DNA of 64,000 nt from AP-15 sp963700195. Lineage in GTDB: Bacteria > Pseudomonadota > Alphaproteobacteria > ATCC43930 > CGMCC-115725. The DNA is taken from the NCBI GenBank assembly GCA_963700195.1, contig CAVOWQ010000007.1, forward strand, positions 62,001-126,000. The letters run 5' to 3'. Positions within the stretch are counted from its first letter, which is position 1; each line of letters begins with the position of its first letter. Position numbers and translations under genes: made by a program. The notes beneath the pieces were generated by a model. The model ran no database searches and had not been told where the DNA came from. It saw nothing but the letters and a program-made list of their open reading frames with translations. This document shows positions 18,210 through 28,229 of the stretch, piece by piece.

Positions 18210-21200
18210 ATGAGCGATAGCCTGCGGAGTTTCTCACTGACAGCCCGGTTTCTACTTAGCCGGTTCTGGCGAAGCGCTCACTCGGATGAGACCGTTGCGA
18301 TCGGCCCGCGAGGACGGCTCTTTCGTAAATACGTGCTGCTGATCGTCGGGTTGGTCAGCCTCGTGCTGCTGCTCAACAGCGCACTCGATTTCTGGTTCAG
18401 CTACGACGAAAATAAGGCGGCGCTGTTCCGCATTCAGCAGGAGAAGGCCGGGTCGGCGGCGCGCCGCATCGAGCAGTTCGTCGACGAAATCGAGCGCCAG
18501 CTCGGCTGGACCACGGCGCCGCAATGGGCCGCCAGCCCGCTCGAGCAGCGCCGTTTCGATTATGTCCGCCTGTTGCGCCAGGTGCCGGCGATCACCGAGC
18601 TGATCCAGCTCGACGACACCGGCAAGGAGCAGCTCAAGGTGTCGCGGCTGGCGATGGATGTGGTCGGCAGCGAAAAGGACTATTCCCAATCGCCGAGCTT
18701 CATCGAAGCGAAGAAGCACCGCGTCTGGTTCAGCCCGGTCTATTTCCGCAAGGAATCCGAGCCGTACATGACAATGGCGGTGGCCCGCGCCGGCCGCAAT
18801 GCCGGGGTCACGATTGCCGAGGTCAACCTGAAGCTGATCTGGGATGTGATCACCGGGCTGAAGATCGGGCGGGACGGCTACGCCTATGTCGTCGACCGCG
18901 ACGGCCGGCTGATCGCGCATCCCGACATCAGCCTCGTGCTGCGCAACACCGACCTGGTCGCCCTGCCGCAAGTCGCGGCGGCGCTGGCCGAGGCCCCTTC
19001 CCTTCCCTCCCCCGCAAGCGGGGGAGGGCTAGGGTGGGGGCAACCGATCGACCAAGCGGCCATGGTCGCAAAGGGCATCAACGGCAACTCGGTCCTGACC
19101 GCGCATGCCCCGATCGCCCCGTTGGGGTGGACCGTCTTTGTCGAACTGCCGTTGAGCGAGGCGTTGGCGCCGCTCTACGGATCGGCATTGCGCACCGCGG
19201 GGCTGCTCGCGCTCGCCCTGGTCTTGGCCACATCCGCTGCATTGCTTCTCGCCCGCCGCATGACTGTCCCGATCCGACAATTGCAGGCGGGTGCGGCGCG
19301 CATCGGCGCCGGCGAACTCGACCGCCGCATCGAGATCCACACCGGCGACGAACTTGAAGAACTCGCCGGCACGTTCAACGGCATGGCCGGCGACCTACAG
19401 AAATCCTACGCCGAGCTCGAACAGAAGGTCGAGGAACGCACTGCCGAACTCAAGGAGGCGCTCGACCAACAGACCGCAACCGCCGAGGTCTTGCAGGTCA
19501 TCAATTCCTCGCCCGGCGACCTCGCGCCGGTTTTCGACGCGATGCTCGAGAAGGCGGATCCGCGCTATGCGATGCGGCAGCCGGCGTGCTGCTTGCAGGT
19601 TTTCGATGGCGAACTGCTTCGCGCCGGTCGCGTACCGCGGCTGGCAGATTTGCCCGAGGACTCGATCCGGCAATTCCACCGCCGAGGCGGCCGTCCGGCC
19701 GACCTGGCTCGCTGGTGAAGATATCGTGCACATCCTCGATTTCGCGTCGAGGGCGCAGAGGCCGTTCGACGTCGGATAGGCAAGCGCATATCGCGGTTGA
19801 GGTGGCGAAGCTGCACCCAGTCTTGTCGGTGCCGCTCCGCAAGGAGGACGCTCTGTCGGTCGCTTTACGACGGGGCGTCGGGAAGTACGGCCATTCACCG
19901 ACAAGCAGATCGCGCTGCTGCAGAATTTCGCGGCGCAGGCGGTGATCGCGATGGAGAACGCGCGGCTGATCACCGAGACGCGCGAGGCACTGGAGCAGCA
20001 GACCGCGACCGCCGAGGTATTGCAGGTCATCAATTCCTCGCCCGGCGACCTCGCCCCGGTGTTCGACGCGATGCTCGAAAAGGCGCATGCGTCTATGCGA
20101 GGCGGCGTTCGGTAGCCTATGGACTTATGATGGCGAGTGCTTTCACGCGGTCGCAATCCGCGGCGTGCCGAGCCGCCTCGCGCGAATTGTGCGCGTCAGC
20201 CGCATCTAGCCGGCCCGGATATCGCCTCTGGGTCGCGTGCTGCCCGGAGAAGACGCTCGTTCACGATCGCCGATCTGGCAGCGGACGAGATGTACCGGTC
20301 CAGGGCACCAGGCACGGCCGCCAGTCGAACTCGGCGGCGCACGTAGCTATATTGCGTGCCGCTGCGGAAGGACGACGCCTTGCTCGGCGTACATCACGGC
20401 CTATCGCCGAGGAGGTACGGCCGTTCACCGACAAGCAGATCGCGCTGTTGCAGAACTTCGCGGCGCAGGCGGTGATCGCGATGGAGAATGCGCGGCTGAT
20501 CACCGAGACGCGCGAGGCCCTGGAGCAGCAGACCGCGACCGCCGAGGTGTTGCAGGTCATCAATTCCTCGCCCGGCGACCTCGCGCCCGTGTTCGATGCG
20601 ATGCTCGAAAAGGCTATGCGATTGTGCGGGGCCGCCTTTGGCGTCTTTGCAATCTATGACGAGGAGCACTATCGAGTGGTCGCAAATCATGGCGTGCCGC
20701 TCGGATTGGCGGAGTTTGTCAGACAGGCCGTCCCCATCCACCCAGGGAGTATGCCCGATCGTCTCAGGCGCGGGGAAGACACGATCCAAGTGGCGGACAT
20801 TACCGCCTTAGGTTCCGAGCTTCGGACCCCGGGGCTCGTAGCGATGATCGAGTTGGGTAATGCCCGCACGGCGGTTTGGGTGGCCCTGCGCAAGGATGGT
20901 ATCGCGCAGGGCTTCTTCGGCGTCTATCGCCAGGAAGTCCGGCCATTCACGGAAAAGCAAATCGCGCTGTTGCAGAATTTCGCGGCGCAGGCGGTGATCG
21001 CGATGGAGAACGCGCGGCTGATCACCGAGACGCGCGAGGCATTGGAGCAGCAGACCGCGACCGCCGAAGTGCTCGGCGTCATCAACGCCTCGCCCGGCGA
21101 CCTCGCGCCGGTGTTTGAGGCGATGCTCGAAAACGCGACCCGGCTCTGCGAGGCAACTCACGGTCACGTGTGGAGTTTTGACGGCCACCAGCTGCATGCC

Positions 21201-23360
21201 GTCGCCGTGCGCGGCGATGCTCGGACGTTTGCCGAATGGTTACGGCAACACAGCCCTGTGCGGCCGATCCTGGGAAGCGCAGCAGATCGGATCGCCCGCG
21301 GCGAGCACCTCGTCCATATGGCCGACCGGCGCCAGGAAGACGCGTACCGGAACGACCCCACCTTTCGCGCTCTGGTCGATACCAGCGGAATACGCGCGTC
21401 GCTATCGGTCGCCCTGCGGCGGGACGAAAAACTGCTCGGCATGATCAATGTCTACCGCCAGGAAGTGCGTCCCTTCTCAGACAAACAGATCGCGCTGTTG
21501 CAGAATTTCGCTGCTCAGGCGGTGATCGCGATGGAGAACGTTCGGCTGATCACCGAATTGCGACAACGCACGCGCGATCTGCAGGAGTTGCTCGAATACC
21601 AGACCGCGACCAGCGATGTGCTGAAGGTCATCAGCCGCTCGGGCTCAGAACTCGAACCAGTACTTCAGACATTGGTCGAGACGGCGGCACGGATCTGTCA
21701 GGCCGATAAGGCTTTTGTGAACCAGCTACGCGACGGCTTGTATCGCACGTCTGCCTCGTTCGGATTCTCCGCGGAATACAAGTCTTTCATGATTGACAAT
21801 CCGATCGCACCGGGTCGCGGGACGGTGACGGGTCGGGTGGCACTAGAGAACCGTGTTATCCAGATCGAGGACGTGGCATCCGACCCCGAGTACACTTTGC
21901 GCGGATGGGAGGCTCAGTGGCGCACTGGGTTGGGAGTGCCACTATTTCGCGGGACGACAGTAATCGGCGTGATCTTCCTGGCCCGGTCGCGCGTCGAACC
22001 CTTCACCGAGAAGCAAATTGAGCTGGTCACCACCTTTGCCGACCAGGCGGTGATCGCGATCGAGAACGCGCGACTGTTCAACGAGTTGCGCACCCGTACC
22101 ACCGAGCTTGGGAGCTCCGTCGCCGAGCTGAAGATGTTGAATGAAGTCGCGCAGGCGGTCAGCTCGACGCTCGATCTGAGGACTGTGCTGTCGACGGTTC
22201 TGAACGCCTCGCTCGGAGTGACCTGGGCTAATGCCGGGGCGGTTTTCCGCTACAGCCGGGCGGAGCGTTCGTTCCGGCTGGTCGAGGCGGTGGGGTGGGA
22301 CGAGGCGCTCACCGGCTCGGTGCGCGAGCTGCGCATTGCCGAGACCGAGAGCGCGATGGGTGAGGCGGCGGCCCGACGCGAGCCGATTCAGCTCCCCGAT
22401 CTGGCGCAGCGGGCGAGCTACCCGTTGCGCGACATCACCCTCGCCGCCGGTTTTCACTCCGCTCTGATCGTGCCGCTGGTCGGTGCCGAGCGCATCCTCG
22501 GCGCCATCATTCTGATGCGGCAAGAGGCGGGCGAGTTCCCGCCGGAGACGGTGCGGTTGATGCAGACGCTCGCCAGCCAATCGGTGTTGGCGATCCAGAA
22601 TGCGCGCCTATTCCGCGAGATTGCCGACAAGAGCGAGCAACTGGCGCTCGCCAGCCAGCACAAATCGCAGTTCCTCGCCAATATGAGCCACGAGCTCAGG
22701 ACCCCGTTGAACGCCATCCTCGGCTATGCGGAGTTGCTTGTCGACGGCATTTACGGAGTGTTGCCGGATCGGCCGAAGGGCGTACTCGATCGCATCCAGA
22801 ACAATGGCAAGCATCTATTGGCGCTGATCAATGACGTGCTCGACCTGGCCAAGATCGAGGCCGGCCAGCTGACCTTCACCTTGGAGGACTACAGTGTGCC
22901 GGAGGTCGTGAAGTCGGTCGTGACCGCGACCGAGCCGCTCGCCACGTCTAAAGGACTGAAATTCACCGCCGTGTTGCAGGACGACCTGCCGATGGCGCAT
23001 GGCGACGCGCGCCGGGTCTCGCAAGTGCTCCTCAACCTCGTCGGCAATGCGATCAAATTCACCGATGAGGGCGAGGTCGAGATCCGCGCCGTTGCAGCCA
23101 AAGGCCAATTCGTGCTGACCGTGCGTGACACGGGGCCGGGCATTGCCGACGCCGATCAGGACCGGATCTTTGGCGAGTTCCAGCAGATCGACAATTCCAA
23201 TACGCGAAAGAAAGGCGGAACTGGCCTTGGTCTGGCGATTTCGAAGCGCATGGTCGAGATGCAGGGCGGGACGATCTCGGTCGACTCGGCATTGGGTCAA
23301 GGCTCGACGTTCCGGGTTGTGCTGCCGGTCCATGTCGATGAATTGATGGAGGCTGCATGA
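18210..23360 (+). CDS. Sensor histidine kinase: dCache-HAMP-six GAF-HisKA-HATPase (frame breaks in GAF1-2)
   Basis: About 1,700 residues. Membrane segment 1 (about 42-63), periplasmic dCache-like sensor (HRVWFSPVYFRKE, GRDGYAYVVDRDGRLIAHPD), segment 2 (GLLALALVLATSAALLLARR), HAMP, a coiled coil, then repeated GAF domains joined by near-identical linkers. After the last GAF come HisKA (FLANMSHELRTPLNAILGYA, phospho-His) and HATPase (NAIKF, GPGI, GTGLGLAISKRM). GAF1 (19.55-19.9 kb) and GAF2 (20.08-20.42 kb) are broken by several single-base shifts, mostly +1 (for example 20086, GCG-C-ATG). From about 20.42 kb to the end one frame is open. It probably phosphorylates the receiver encoded next, overlapping by ATGA. 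A palindromic repeat is inserted in frame in the sensor domain. Confidence 0.88.
18994..19040. repeat. Dispersed GC palindrome inserted inside the kinase sensor domain
   Basis: The core at 19005-19028 has perfect 11-base arms (CCCTCCCCCGC / GCGGGGGAGGG) around AA. The same family is found between genes at 31.9, 36.1, 38.5 and 62.8 kb. Here it is translated as PSLPSPASGGGLGWGQ between LAEA and PIDQAAM without breaking the frame. Confidence 0.85.
19894..21133 (+). repeat. Near-identical 190-base linker repeats between GAF domains
   Basis: Copies at about 19894-20087, 20421-20613 and 20940-21133 encode RPFTDKQIALLQNFAAQAVI, then MENARLITETREALEQQTAT and INSSPGDLAPVFDAMLEKA. Half copies lie at 19468-19554 and 21473-21560. 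DNA identity between copies is far higher than between the GAF cores, which implies recent duplication or gene conversion. Confidence 0.85.
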
Positions 23361-23725
23361 GCAAGCGCATCCTGGTCATCGAAGATACAGAGGACAACCG
23401 CCAGATCATCCGCGACCTGTTGACCAGTTTCGATTACGAGCTGATCGAGGCGGTGGACGGCGCCGAAGGGGTGGCGATGGCGCAGACCCACCGCCCCGAC
23501 CTGATTCTGATGGATATCCAGCTCCCGGTCATCGACGGCTACGAGGCGACGCGCCGCATCCGCGCGATCCCGGAGCTTGCCCGCGTGCCGATCGTTGCGG
23601 TGACCTCCTACGCCCTCTCCGGCGATGAGGCCAAGACCCGGGAAGCCGGTTGCGACGGCTACATCGCCAAGCCCTTCAGCCCGCGCCAATTGCTGGCGAA
23701 AGTCCGCGAATTCCTCCCACAGTAG
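23357..23725 (+). CDS. Single-domain response regulator (DivK/CheY-like)
   Basis: 122 residues, receiver domain only. Acidic pocket IEDTEDN, phospho-acceptor Asp in LILMDIQLPVIDG, switch Thr in VAVTSYAL, and the conserved Lys in YIAKPFSP. It has no output domain, so it works by protein contact, as DivK does. The ATG overlaps the kinase stop (ATGA), making this its cognate partner. Confidence 0.93.
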   Translation: MSKRILVIEDTEDNRQIIRDLLTSFDYELIEAVDGAEGVAMAQTHRPDLILMDIQLPVIDGYEATRRIRAIPELARVPIVAVTSYALSGDEAKTREAGCDGYIAKPFSPRQLLAKVREFLPQ

Positions 23726-23732
23726 AAAAGCT

Positions 23733-23771
23733 TTAACGCAGAGGACGCGGAGGATTGCGCAGAGGACGCAG
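23733..23771. repeat. Left inverted repeat of the GxxExxY element
   Basis: About 39 bases beginning TTAACGCAGAGGACGCGG. The reverse complement of 24158-24196 matches at roughly 80 percent. It starts 8 bases after the receiver stop. Internally it repeats CGCAGAGGACGC. Confidence 0.75.
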
Positions 23772-23774
23772 GGC

Positions 23775-24203
23775 GTGGCCGAAAACGAGATTGGAACGGC
23801 CATCATCGCAGCGGCGATGAAGGTCCATGCCGCAGTTGGGCCCGGGCTCCTGGAAAGCGCGTATGAGACTTGTTTACTGTCTGAATTGGAAAAACAAGGA
23901 TTCCACGTCTGCCGACAGGTATCGATCCCCATCCGTTACGAAGATTTGACAATCGACAACGGGTACCGGATCGATCTCCTTGTCGAAGACCGGGTCGTGG
24001 TCGAGCTGAAGGCGCTAGAATTGATCCTCCCCGTGCACCGCGCGCAGCCGCTGAGCTATTTGCGGCTGGGACGGTTCAAGCTTGGCTACCTGTTGAATTT
24101 CAATGTCGCGCGCATGCGCGACGGTATCGTCAGACTGGTCAACGGGCCTCTGAGGATCTGCGTCCACCGCGGATCCTCCGCGACCACTGCGTTGAAGTTC
24201 TAG
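23775..24203 (+). CDS. GxxExxY-family protein
   Basis: About 142 residues from a GTG start; an open frame extends further upstream but overlaps the receiver gene. The defining motif is GPGLLESAYETCL. It is followed by FHVCRQVSIPIRYEDL, YRIDLLVEDRVVVELKALE and LRLGRFKLGYLLNFN, which together look like a PD-(D/E)xK-type nuclease fold (Asp, then ExK). The cellular role of the family is not established. The last residues (LRICVHRGSSATTALKF) are encoded by the right inverted repeat. It splits a signalling operon and looks like an inserted unit. Confidence 0.85.
   Translation: MAENEIGTAIIAAAMKVHAAVGPGLLESAYETCLLSELEKQGFHVCRQVSIPIRYEDLTIDNGYRIDLLVEDRVVVELKALELILPVHRAQPLSYLRLGRFKLGYLLNFNVARMRDGIVRLVNGPLRICVHRGSSATTALKF
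24158..24196. repeat. Right inverted repeat of the GxxExxY element
   Basis: Mirror of 23733-23771. It encodes the C-terminus of the GxxExxY protein and ends 16 bases before the start of the next signalling gene. Confidence 0.75.
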
Positions 24204-24211
24204 GGGAAGGG

Positions 24212-25354
24212 ATGCGTGAGCCGCCGCTGATACTCGTCGTCGACGATGTTCCGGATAATGTCGAGATCCTACAGATGCGCCTGGAAAACCAGGGCTACGA
24301 GGTCGCGACAGCTGCGGATGGGGTCGAAGCGCTGGAAAAAACCCGCGAGCTGCTGCCCGATCTCATGCTGCTCGACATCATGATGCCGAAGATGGACGGC
24401 ATCGAGACCGTCAAGCGGCTGAAAGCCGACGCCTCACTGCCCTTCGTCCCGGTCATTCTCGTCACCGCGAAAGCGGATGGCGCGGATGTCGTCGCGGGGC
24501 TGGAAAGCGGCGGCGACGATTACCTGACGAAGCCCGTCGATCACGCTGCACTGTCGGCGCGGGTGCGCGCGATGCTGCGCATCAAGTCGTTGCACGACAC
24601 CGTGCAGGCGCAGGCGCAGCGGCTCGAGGAGCAGGCGAGCGAACTCGCCGCGTGGAACAAGACGCTCGAGGAACAAGTTGCGGCGCAGGTCGGCGAAATC
24701 GAGCGGATCGGCCGCCTGAAGCGGTTTCTCGCGCCGCAGATTGCAGAGACGATCGTCTCCGCGGGTGGCGAGGCGATCCTCGAGAGCCACCGGCGCGACA
24801 TTGTCGTGCTGTTTTGCGATATGCGCGGCTTTACTGCGCTGGCCGAGACGGCCGAGCCGGAAGACGTGATGGCGGTTCTGCGCGAATATCATGGCGCGCT
24901 AGGACCGCTGATCCATCGCTACGAAGGAATGATCGACAGTTTTACCGGCGACGGTCTGATTGTGATCTTCAATGATCCGATACCCTGCCCCGATCCGGCC
25001 CTGCGTGCAGTTCGGCTGGCGGTCGACATGCGGGAGACGGTCGCCTCGCTCGCTCGCTCGTGGAAGGCCCGCGGACACGCGATCGGCTTTGGCGTCGGGA
25101 TCGCCCAGGGCTTTGCCACATTGGGGCCGATCGGTTTCGAAGGCCGCTTCGACTACACCGCGATCGGCACCGTCACCAATGTGGCGGCCCGACTCTGTGC
25201 CGAGGCCAAAGACGGCCAAATCCTGGTGACCCAGCGGGTGGCAGCGGCGATCGACAAAATGACGGAGCTGCAGCAGCTCGGCGACATTGCGTTGAAAGGC
25301 CTCAGCCGCCCGATCGCAGTGCTGAACGTCAGCGGGCTCGTACCGAGCCGGTAA
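24212..25354 (+). CDS. Response regulator with class III adenylate/guanylate cyclase output
   Basis: 380 residues, intact. Receiver domain 1-125 (VVDDVPDN, phospho-Asp in MLLDIMMPKMDG, Lys in DYLTKPVDH), a coiled-coil linker of about 45 residues, then a cyclase homology domain: DIVVLFCDMRGFTALAET (first metal Asp), MIDSFTGDGLIVIFNDP (second metal Asp) and FDYTAIGTVTNVAARLC. It would make cAMP when phosphorylated. The position after a sensor kinase and receiver suggests the same pathway. The two Crp-type sites in the window give a possible downstream use for cAMP (inference). Confidence 0.92.
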   Translation: MREPPLILVVDDVPDNVEILQMRLENQGYEVATAADGVEALEKTRELLPDLMLLDIMMPKMDGIETVKRLKADASLPFVPVILVTAKADGADVVAGLESGGDDYLTKPVDHAALSARVRAMLRIKSLHDTVQAQAQRLEEQASELAAWNKTLEEQVAAQVGEIERIGRLKRFLAPQIAETIVSAGGEAILESHRRDIVVLFCDMRGFTALAETAEPEDVMAVLREYHGALGPLIHRYEGMIDSFTGDGLIVIFNDPIPCPDPALRAVRLAVDMRETVASLARSWKARGHAIGFGVGIAQGFATLGPIGFEGRFDYTAIGTVTNVAARLCAEAKDGQILVTQRVAAAIDKMTELQQLGDIALKGLSRPIAVLNVSGLVPSR

Positions 25355-25362
25355 GCCTGCCG

Positions 25363-26448
25363 TCAGCTCTTGCGTTGCCGCTCGACCTGCATGTTGGCGA
25401 GGAAAGCGAGCAGCGGATGGACGCCCATCTTCACCAACGCTTGCGTGTCGAGCCCGAGCAAGGCACTGCGCTGGGACGGAGTCAGCCGGAAGTGGCCGGC
25501 ATAGGCTCCGGCATCGGTGAGATATTCGCCGCGCCTATGTTCGTCGTGTGCCAATCCGTGCAGAGCGGTCGTCAGTTCGACCAGCTCCGGCTTGATCGAG
25601 GGGTAGTGCGGCTCCGGGATATTAGCCGGCGGGGTGAGAAATCCGAGCGAGGCGTAGTTGTGGTGCCAGCTCGGTTCCAGCGTGGCGATGTCGGGCTTGC
25701 GCTCGCCGAGCGCGCCGGCGGCTACGGCCCAGCAGCGCAACTCGACATTGCCGGCTTCGTCGAGCGCGCCTTCGTCCCAGCCGATCAGCGACTTCAGATT
25801 GCCGGTACGGAGCTGAGTCATGACCGCCTCGTCCCAGGCGAGCTCCGGATCAGGATAGCGCTCGGTGCCGGGGAAATGCGACATGCCGCCGCTCGCCACG
25901 ACCGCCGTCCTCAGCCCCATCGCGGAAACGATCCGCGCCACCGCCTGGCCAAAGGCATAACAGCGCTCCATCGTGGGCTGCGGCGGCAGATAGGCATTGA
26001 CCCAGATCGGCAGGACCGGGTCCTCGACGCCGAGATGGGTGAGCGGAATGCCCATCGCGTAATCGATCTTGGCGACGCTGGTGAAGGCCGGGTCGAAGCC
26101 TTGCCGATACAGCTGCCGGACGAGCTCCAAACCGATCTCGCTCGGAACCTTCCAGCGGAAATTCCGGCCCGCAAACCTGCCCTCCGCCGCGGCGCCGACA
26201 TGGATCGTGAAAGGCGGCGCCGTCTGAAGAAAGAATTGCTCGGCATGGTCGTTCGAAAAGATGATCCAGAGATCGGGCGCCAAGGCCTTCAGCCTGGCGC
26301 CGATTTCGGCCGCCGTGGCCCGCACCCGCTCGACCGTATCGCGGTCCTCGGTCTCGGGCATCGTGAAGAATTGCGGGGCATGGGGCAGCATCGCCCCACC
26401 GATAACGCCAGGGAGGATAACGCTCGATTCGACGGCTCGGCTTTGCAT
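25363..26448 (-). CDS. LigB-type extradiol ring-cleavage dioxygenase with LigA-like tail
   Basis: 361 residues from the ATG with GGAG upstream. A longer frame to 26556 overlaps the divergent gene. The catalytic part resembles class III extradiol dioxygenases of the LigB family: GGAMLPHAPQFFT, IIFSNDHAEQFF, AVVASGGMSHFPGTERYPDP and EPSWHHNYASLG, with conserved His and Glu ligands for Fe(II). The last 70 residues (GLAHDEHRRGEYLTDAGAYA) resemble the small LigA subunit, a natural fusion seen in gallate- and protocatechuate-cleaving relatives. It cleaves a catecholic ring. The exact substrate is unknown. Confidence 0.85.
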   Translation of the reverse strand: MQSRAVESSVILPGVIGGAMLPHAPQFFTMPETEDRDTVERVRATAAEIGARLKALAPDLWIIFSNDHAEQFFLQTAPPFTIHVGAAAEGRFAGRNFRWKVPSEIGLELVRQLYRQGFDPAFTSVAKIDYAMGIPLTHLGVEDPVLPIWVNAYLPPQPTMERCYAFGQAVARIVSAMGLRTAVVASGGMSHFPGTERYPDPELAWDEAVMTQLRTGNLKSLIGWDEGALDEAGNVELRCWAVAAGALGERKPDIATLEPSWHHNYASLGFLTPPANIPEPHYPSIKPELVELTTALHGLAHDEHRRGEYLTDAGAYAGHFRLTPSQRSALLGLDTQALVKMGVHPLLAFLANMQVERQRKS

Positions 26449-26547
26449 CGCTAGCTCCGACTGTGGTCTTGCACGGTTGACATCGCGAGACCCCGCTGGT
26501 CGTGGTACCGTGCCCGAAATCATCTCGCCGATCGAGGAAACGCCCCG

Positions 26548-27711
26548 ATGCCGCATTCTTCCGACGATCCGCCCAGCGCTCCCACGGCGAGTGTAGAGAG
26601 CGAAACGCCGAGTGCAACGGTCGAGGACGTCCCCGACGGTGCCAATCCGGCCGGCCCGTCATTGCACAACGGCGAAGCTCAGCAGCCGCGCCGCCGCCGC
26701 CGCCGCCGCCGCCGATCCCCGCCGGCGACAGCTTTGCCGGGAGCAGCGGTCGGGGATCAAACCGCAGCAGAAGAGACTCCACTTGCGGGCGATATGGTTT
26801 CGGACGCGCCTGTCGATGCCCAGGGGGATCCCCAGGGAGATGCCCAGGGAGTTACTGGGGGCGACGCTCAGCCGCCGAAACCTCGGCGTCATCGCCGCCG
26901 CCGTCGCGGGCCGCCGCGCGAGATGTCGCAACAATCGCTGGTGAGCACCGATGCTCCGGTTGACGAGAGCGGTCCCTCGGACCCGGCGAGGGCCACTCCG
27001 AGCGAAGACTCGACGCAGGCTCACCCTGCGCCCGGGATGGCCAGTGAGCTACCCCGCCCTCGCCGCCGGCACCGTCGGCCGGCGTGGAGACCGGGTCCGA
27101 CGGACCAGCCGGATTCCGGCGGCCAAAGCCCGAGCCGGTCCGAAGCGATTACCGAGGGTACATTGCAGCCCGGGACGGTCCGGAGGCCTTGGCCGGGCCG
27201 TCCGCGCAACCGGCGGCCACCCGGCCGTGCTGCACCAGACGGGGATCCGCGCCCCCATGGTCAGCGCCAGCCGCGTGAACGAGCTGCGAGGCCGGTTGAC
27301 GCTGGCGCGCGAGGGCCGGATCGACGGGATCAGGGCTCGGACACTCGGGGGCGGCGGGACCGGCGATCGAGCGGCCGACCGCCGGGAAGAGGTCGGGAAG
27401 CTCCGCTGAGAAAGCCGGAGCAGAAGCTCTATGCACTCGAATCGGTGGTCGATCGCGGTTTCGAGGATGTCACCGAGGATTCAGACGAAGGTGGTACCCG
27501 TCGCGTCCACTGGACGATTATCAAGCGCACGGTCGCCGACCAAAAAAGCGGCAAGGCCATGTCTGCGTCCTATGTGCTGCAGCGAGAAGGCGTCGAGGCG
27601 GAATTCCCCAATCTCGGCGCGGCGCGCGCGGCAGTGAACAAGACGATCGTCCACCCCGAGAAGCTAACCCTTTCCAAAGCTGAGCATGTCGCTGCAAAAG
27701 GCAGCCGCTGA
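26548..27711 (+). CDS. Large Arg/Pro-rich disordered protein with conserved C-terminal domain
   Basis: 387 residues. The first 290 are low complexity: acidic Ser/Pro stretch, two runs of eight or nine consecutive or near-consecutive Arg, an imperfect repeat of D-A/P-Q-G, then Arg/Pro/Gly. The last 95 residues are ordered (KLYALESVVDRGFEDV, RRVHWTIIKRTVADQKSGK, LGAARAAVNKTIVHPEKL). Such Arg-rich tails often bind RNA or DNA, but I do not recognise the family. It is divergent from the LigB-like gene. Confidence 0.6.
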   Translation: MPHSSDDPPSAPTASVESETPSATVEDVPDGANPAGPSLHNGEAQQPRRRRRRRRRSPPATALPGAAVGDQTAAEETPLAGDMVSDAPVDAQGDPQGDAQGVTGGDAQPPKPRRHRRRRRGPPREMSQQSLVSTDAPVDESGPSDPARATPSEDSTQAHPAPGMASELPRPRRRHRRPAWRPGPTDQPDSGGQSPSRSEAITEGTLQPGTVRRPWPGRPRNRRPPGRAAPDGDPRPHGQRQPRERAARPVDAGARGPDRRDQGSDTRGRRDRRSSGRPPGRGREAPLRKPEQKLYALESVVDRGFEDVTEDSDEGGTRRVHWTIIKRTVADQKSGKAMSASYVLQREGVEAEFPNLGAARAAVNKTIVHPEKLTLSKAEHVAAKGSR

Positions 27712-27727
27712 TCCGAAATCGGGTTGT

Positions 27728-28075
27728 TTACCCGTCGAAGCTGGATGCCGGGGGGAACGGCGCCGCTCCACCGGTGTCGGGAAGGCCTGGCCCAAATTTG
27801 CGGATTTGGCGAGACTTCGGGAGGTTTCGATACACCCAAAGGAAGATCGCACCGACAAGTGTGCTGGCGAGCAATTGGCCGAGCAGCCCCGAACCAAGGA
27901 ATACCATCGAGGTCCAAGACACGACCGGCAGGCAAATCACCGCAATGGAAGCGGCAACCCAGAAGCCGTGGAGGCGCCGGCCAATCCGCGCCCCGTTAAA
28001 AGACCAGTCGGCCCAAGCAGTGCTGAGGGCGCCAACGCCGGCAGCCAGCAGCTGTATCAGAAAAATCTCCATCAT
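27728..28075 (-). CDS. Small three-TM membrane protein, unknown
   Basis: 115 residues from an ATG with GGAGAA 6 bases upstream. A longer frame starts at 28171 without such a site. Three hydrophobic segments: IFLIQLLAAGVGALST, FWVAASIAVICLPVV and GLLGQLLASTLVGAIFLWVY, then a charged tail. No family recognised. It is convergent with the Arg-rich gene. Confidence 0.6.
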   Translation of the reverse strand: MMEIFLIQLLAAGVGALSTAWADWSFNGARIGRRLHGFWVAASIAVICLPVVSWTSMVFLGSGLLGQLLASTLVGAIFLWVYRNLPKSRQIRKFGPGLPDTGGAAPFPPASSFDG

Positions 28076-28229
28076 ATCGGGTTCTCCACGGTCGATAGGC
28101 CGGGCCGGTAATGCGCGTAACGGGAGATGGGCCGGAGATTTATCAGACTTTGATTGCGGATTTGTTGACATGGAAAACAGAGGCGGACGGTATGGTCGGC
28201 GACGGCTTGACGTCGGAAAATTTTACAAT

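Noticed and set aside
19890..21560. CRISPR-like direct repeats
   Set aside because: The repeats are coding, about 190 bases long, and separate GAF domains.
28160..28200. Promoter TTGACA plus TATGGT upstream of the small peptide
   Set aside because: A good -35 hexamer, but the spacer is 20 bases and the -10 is weak.
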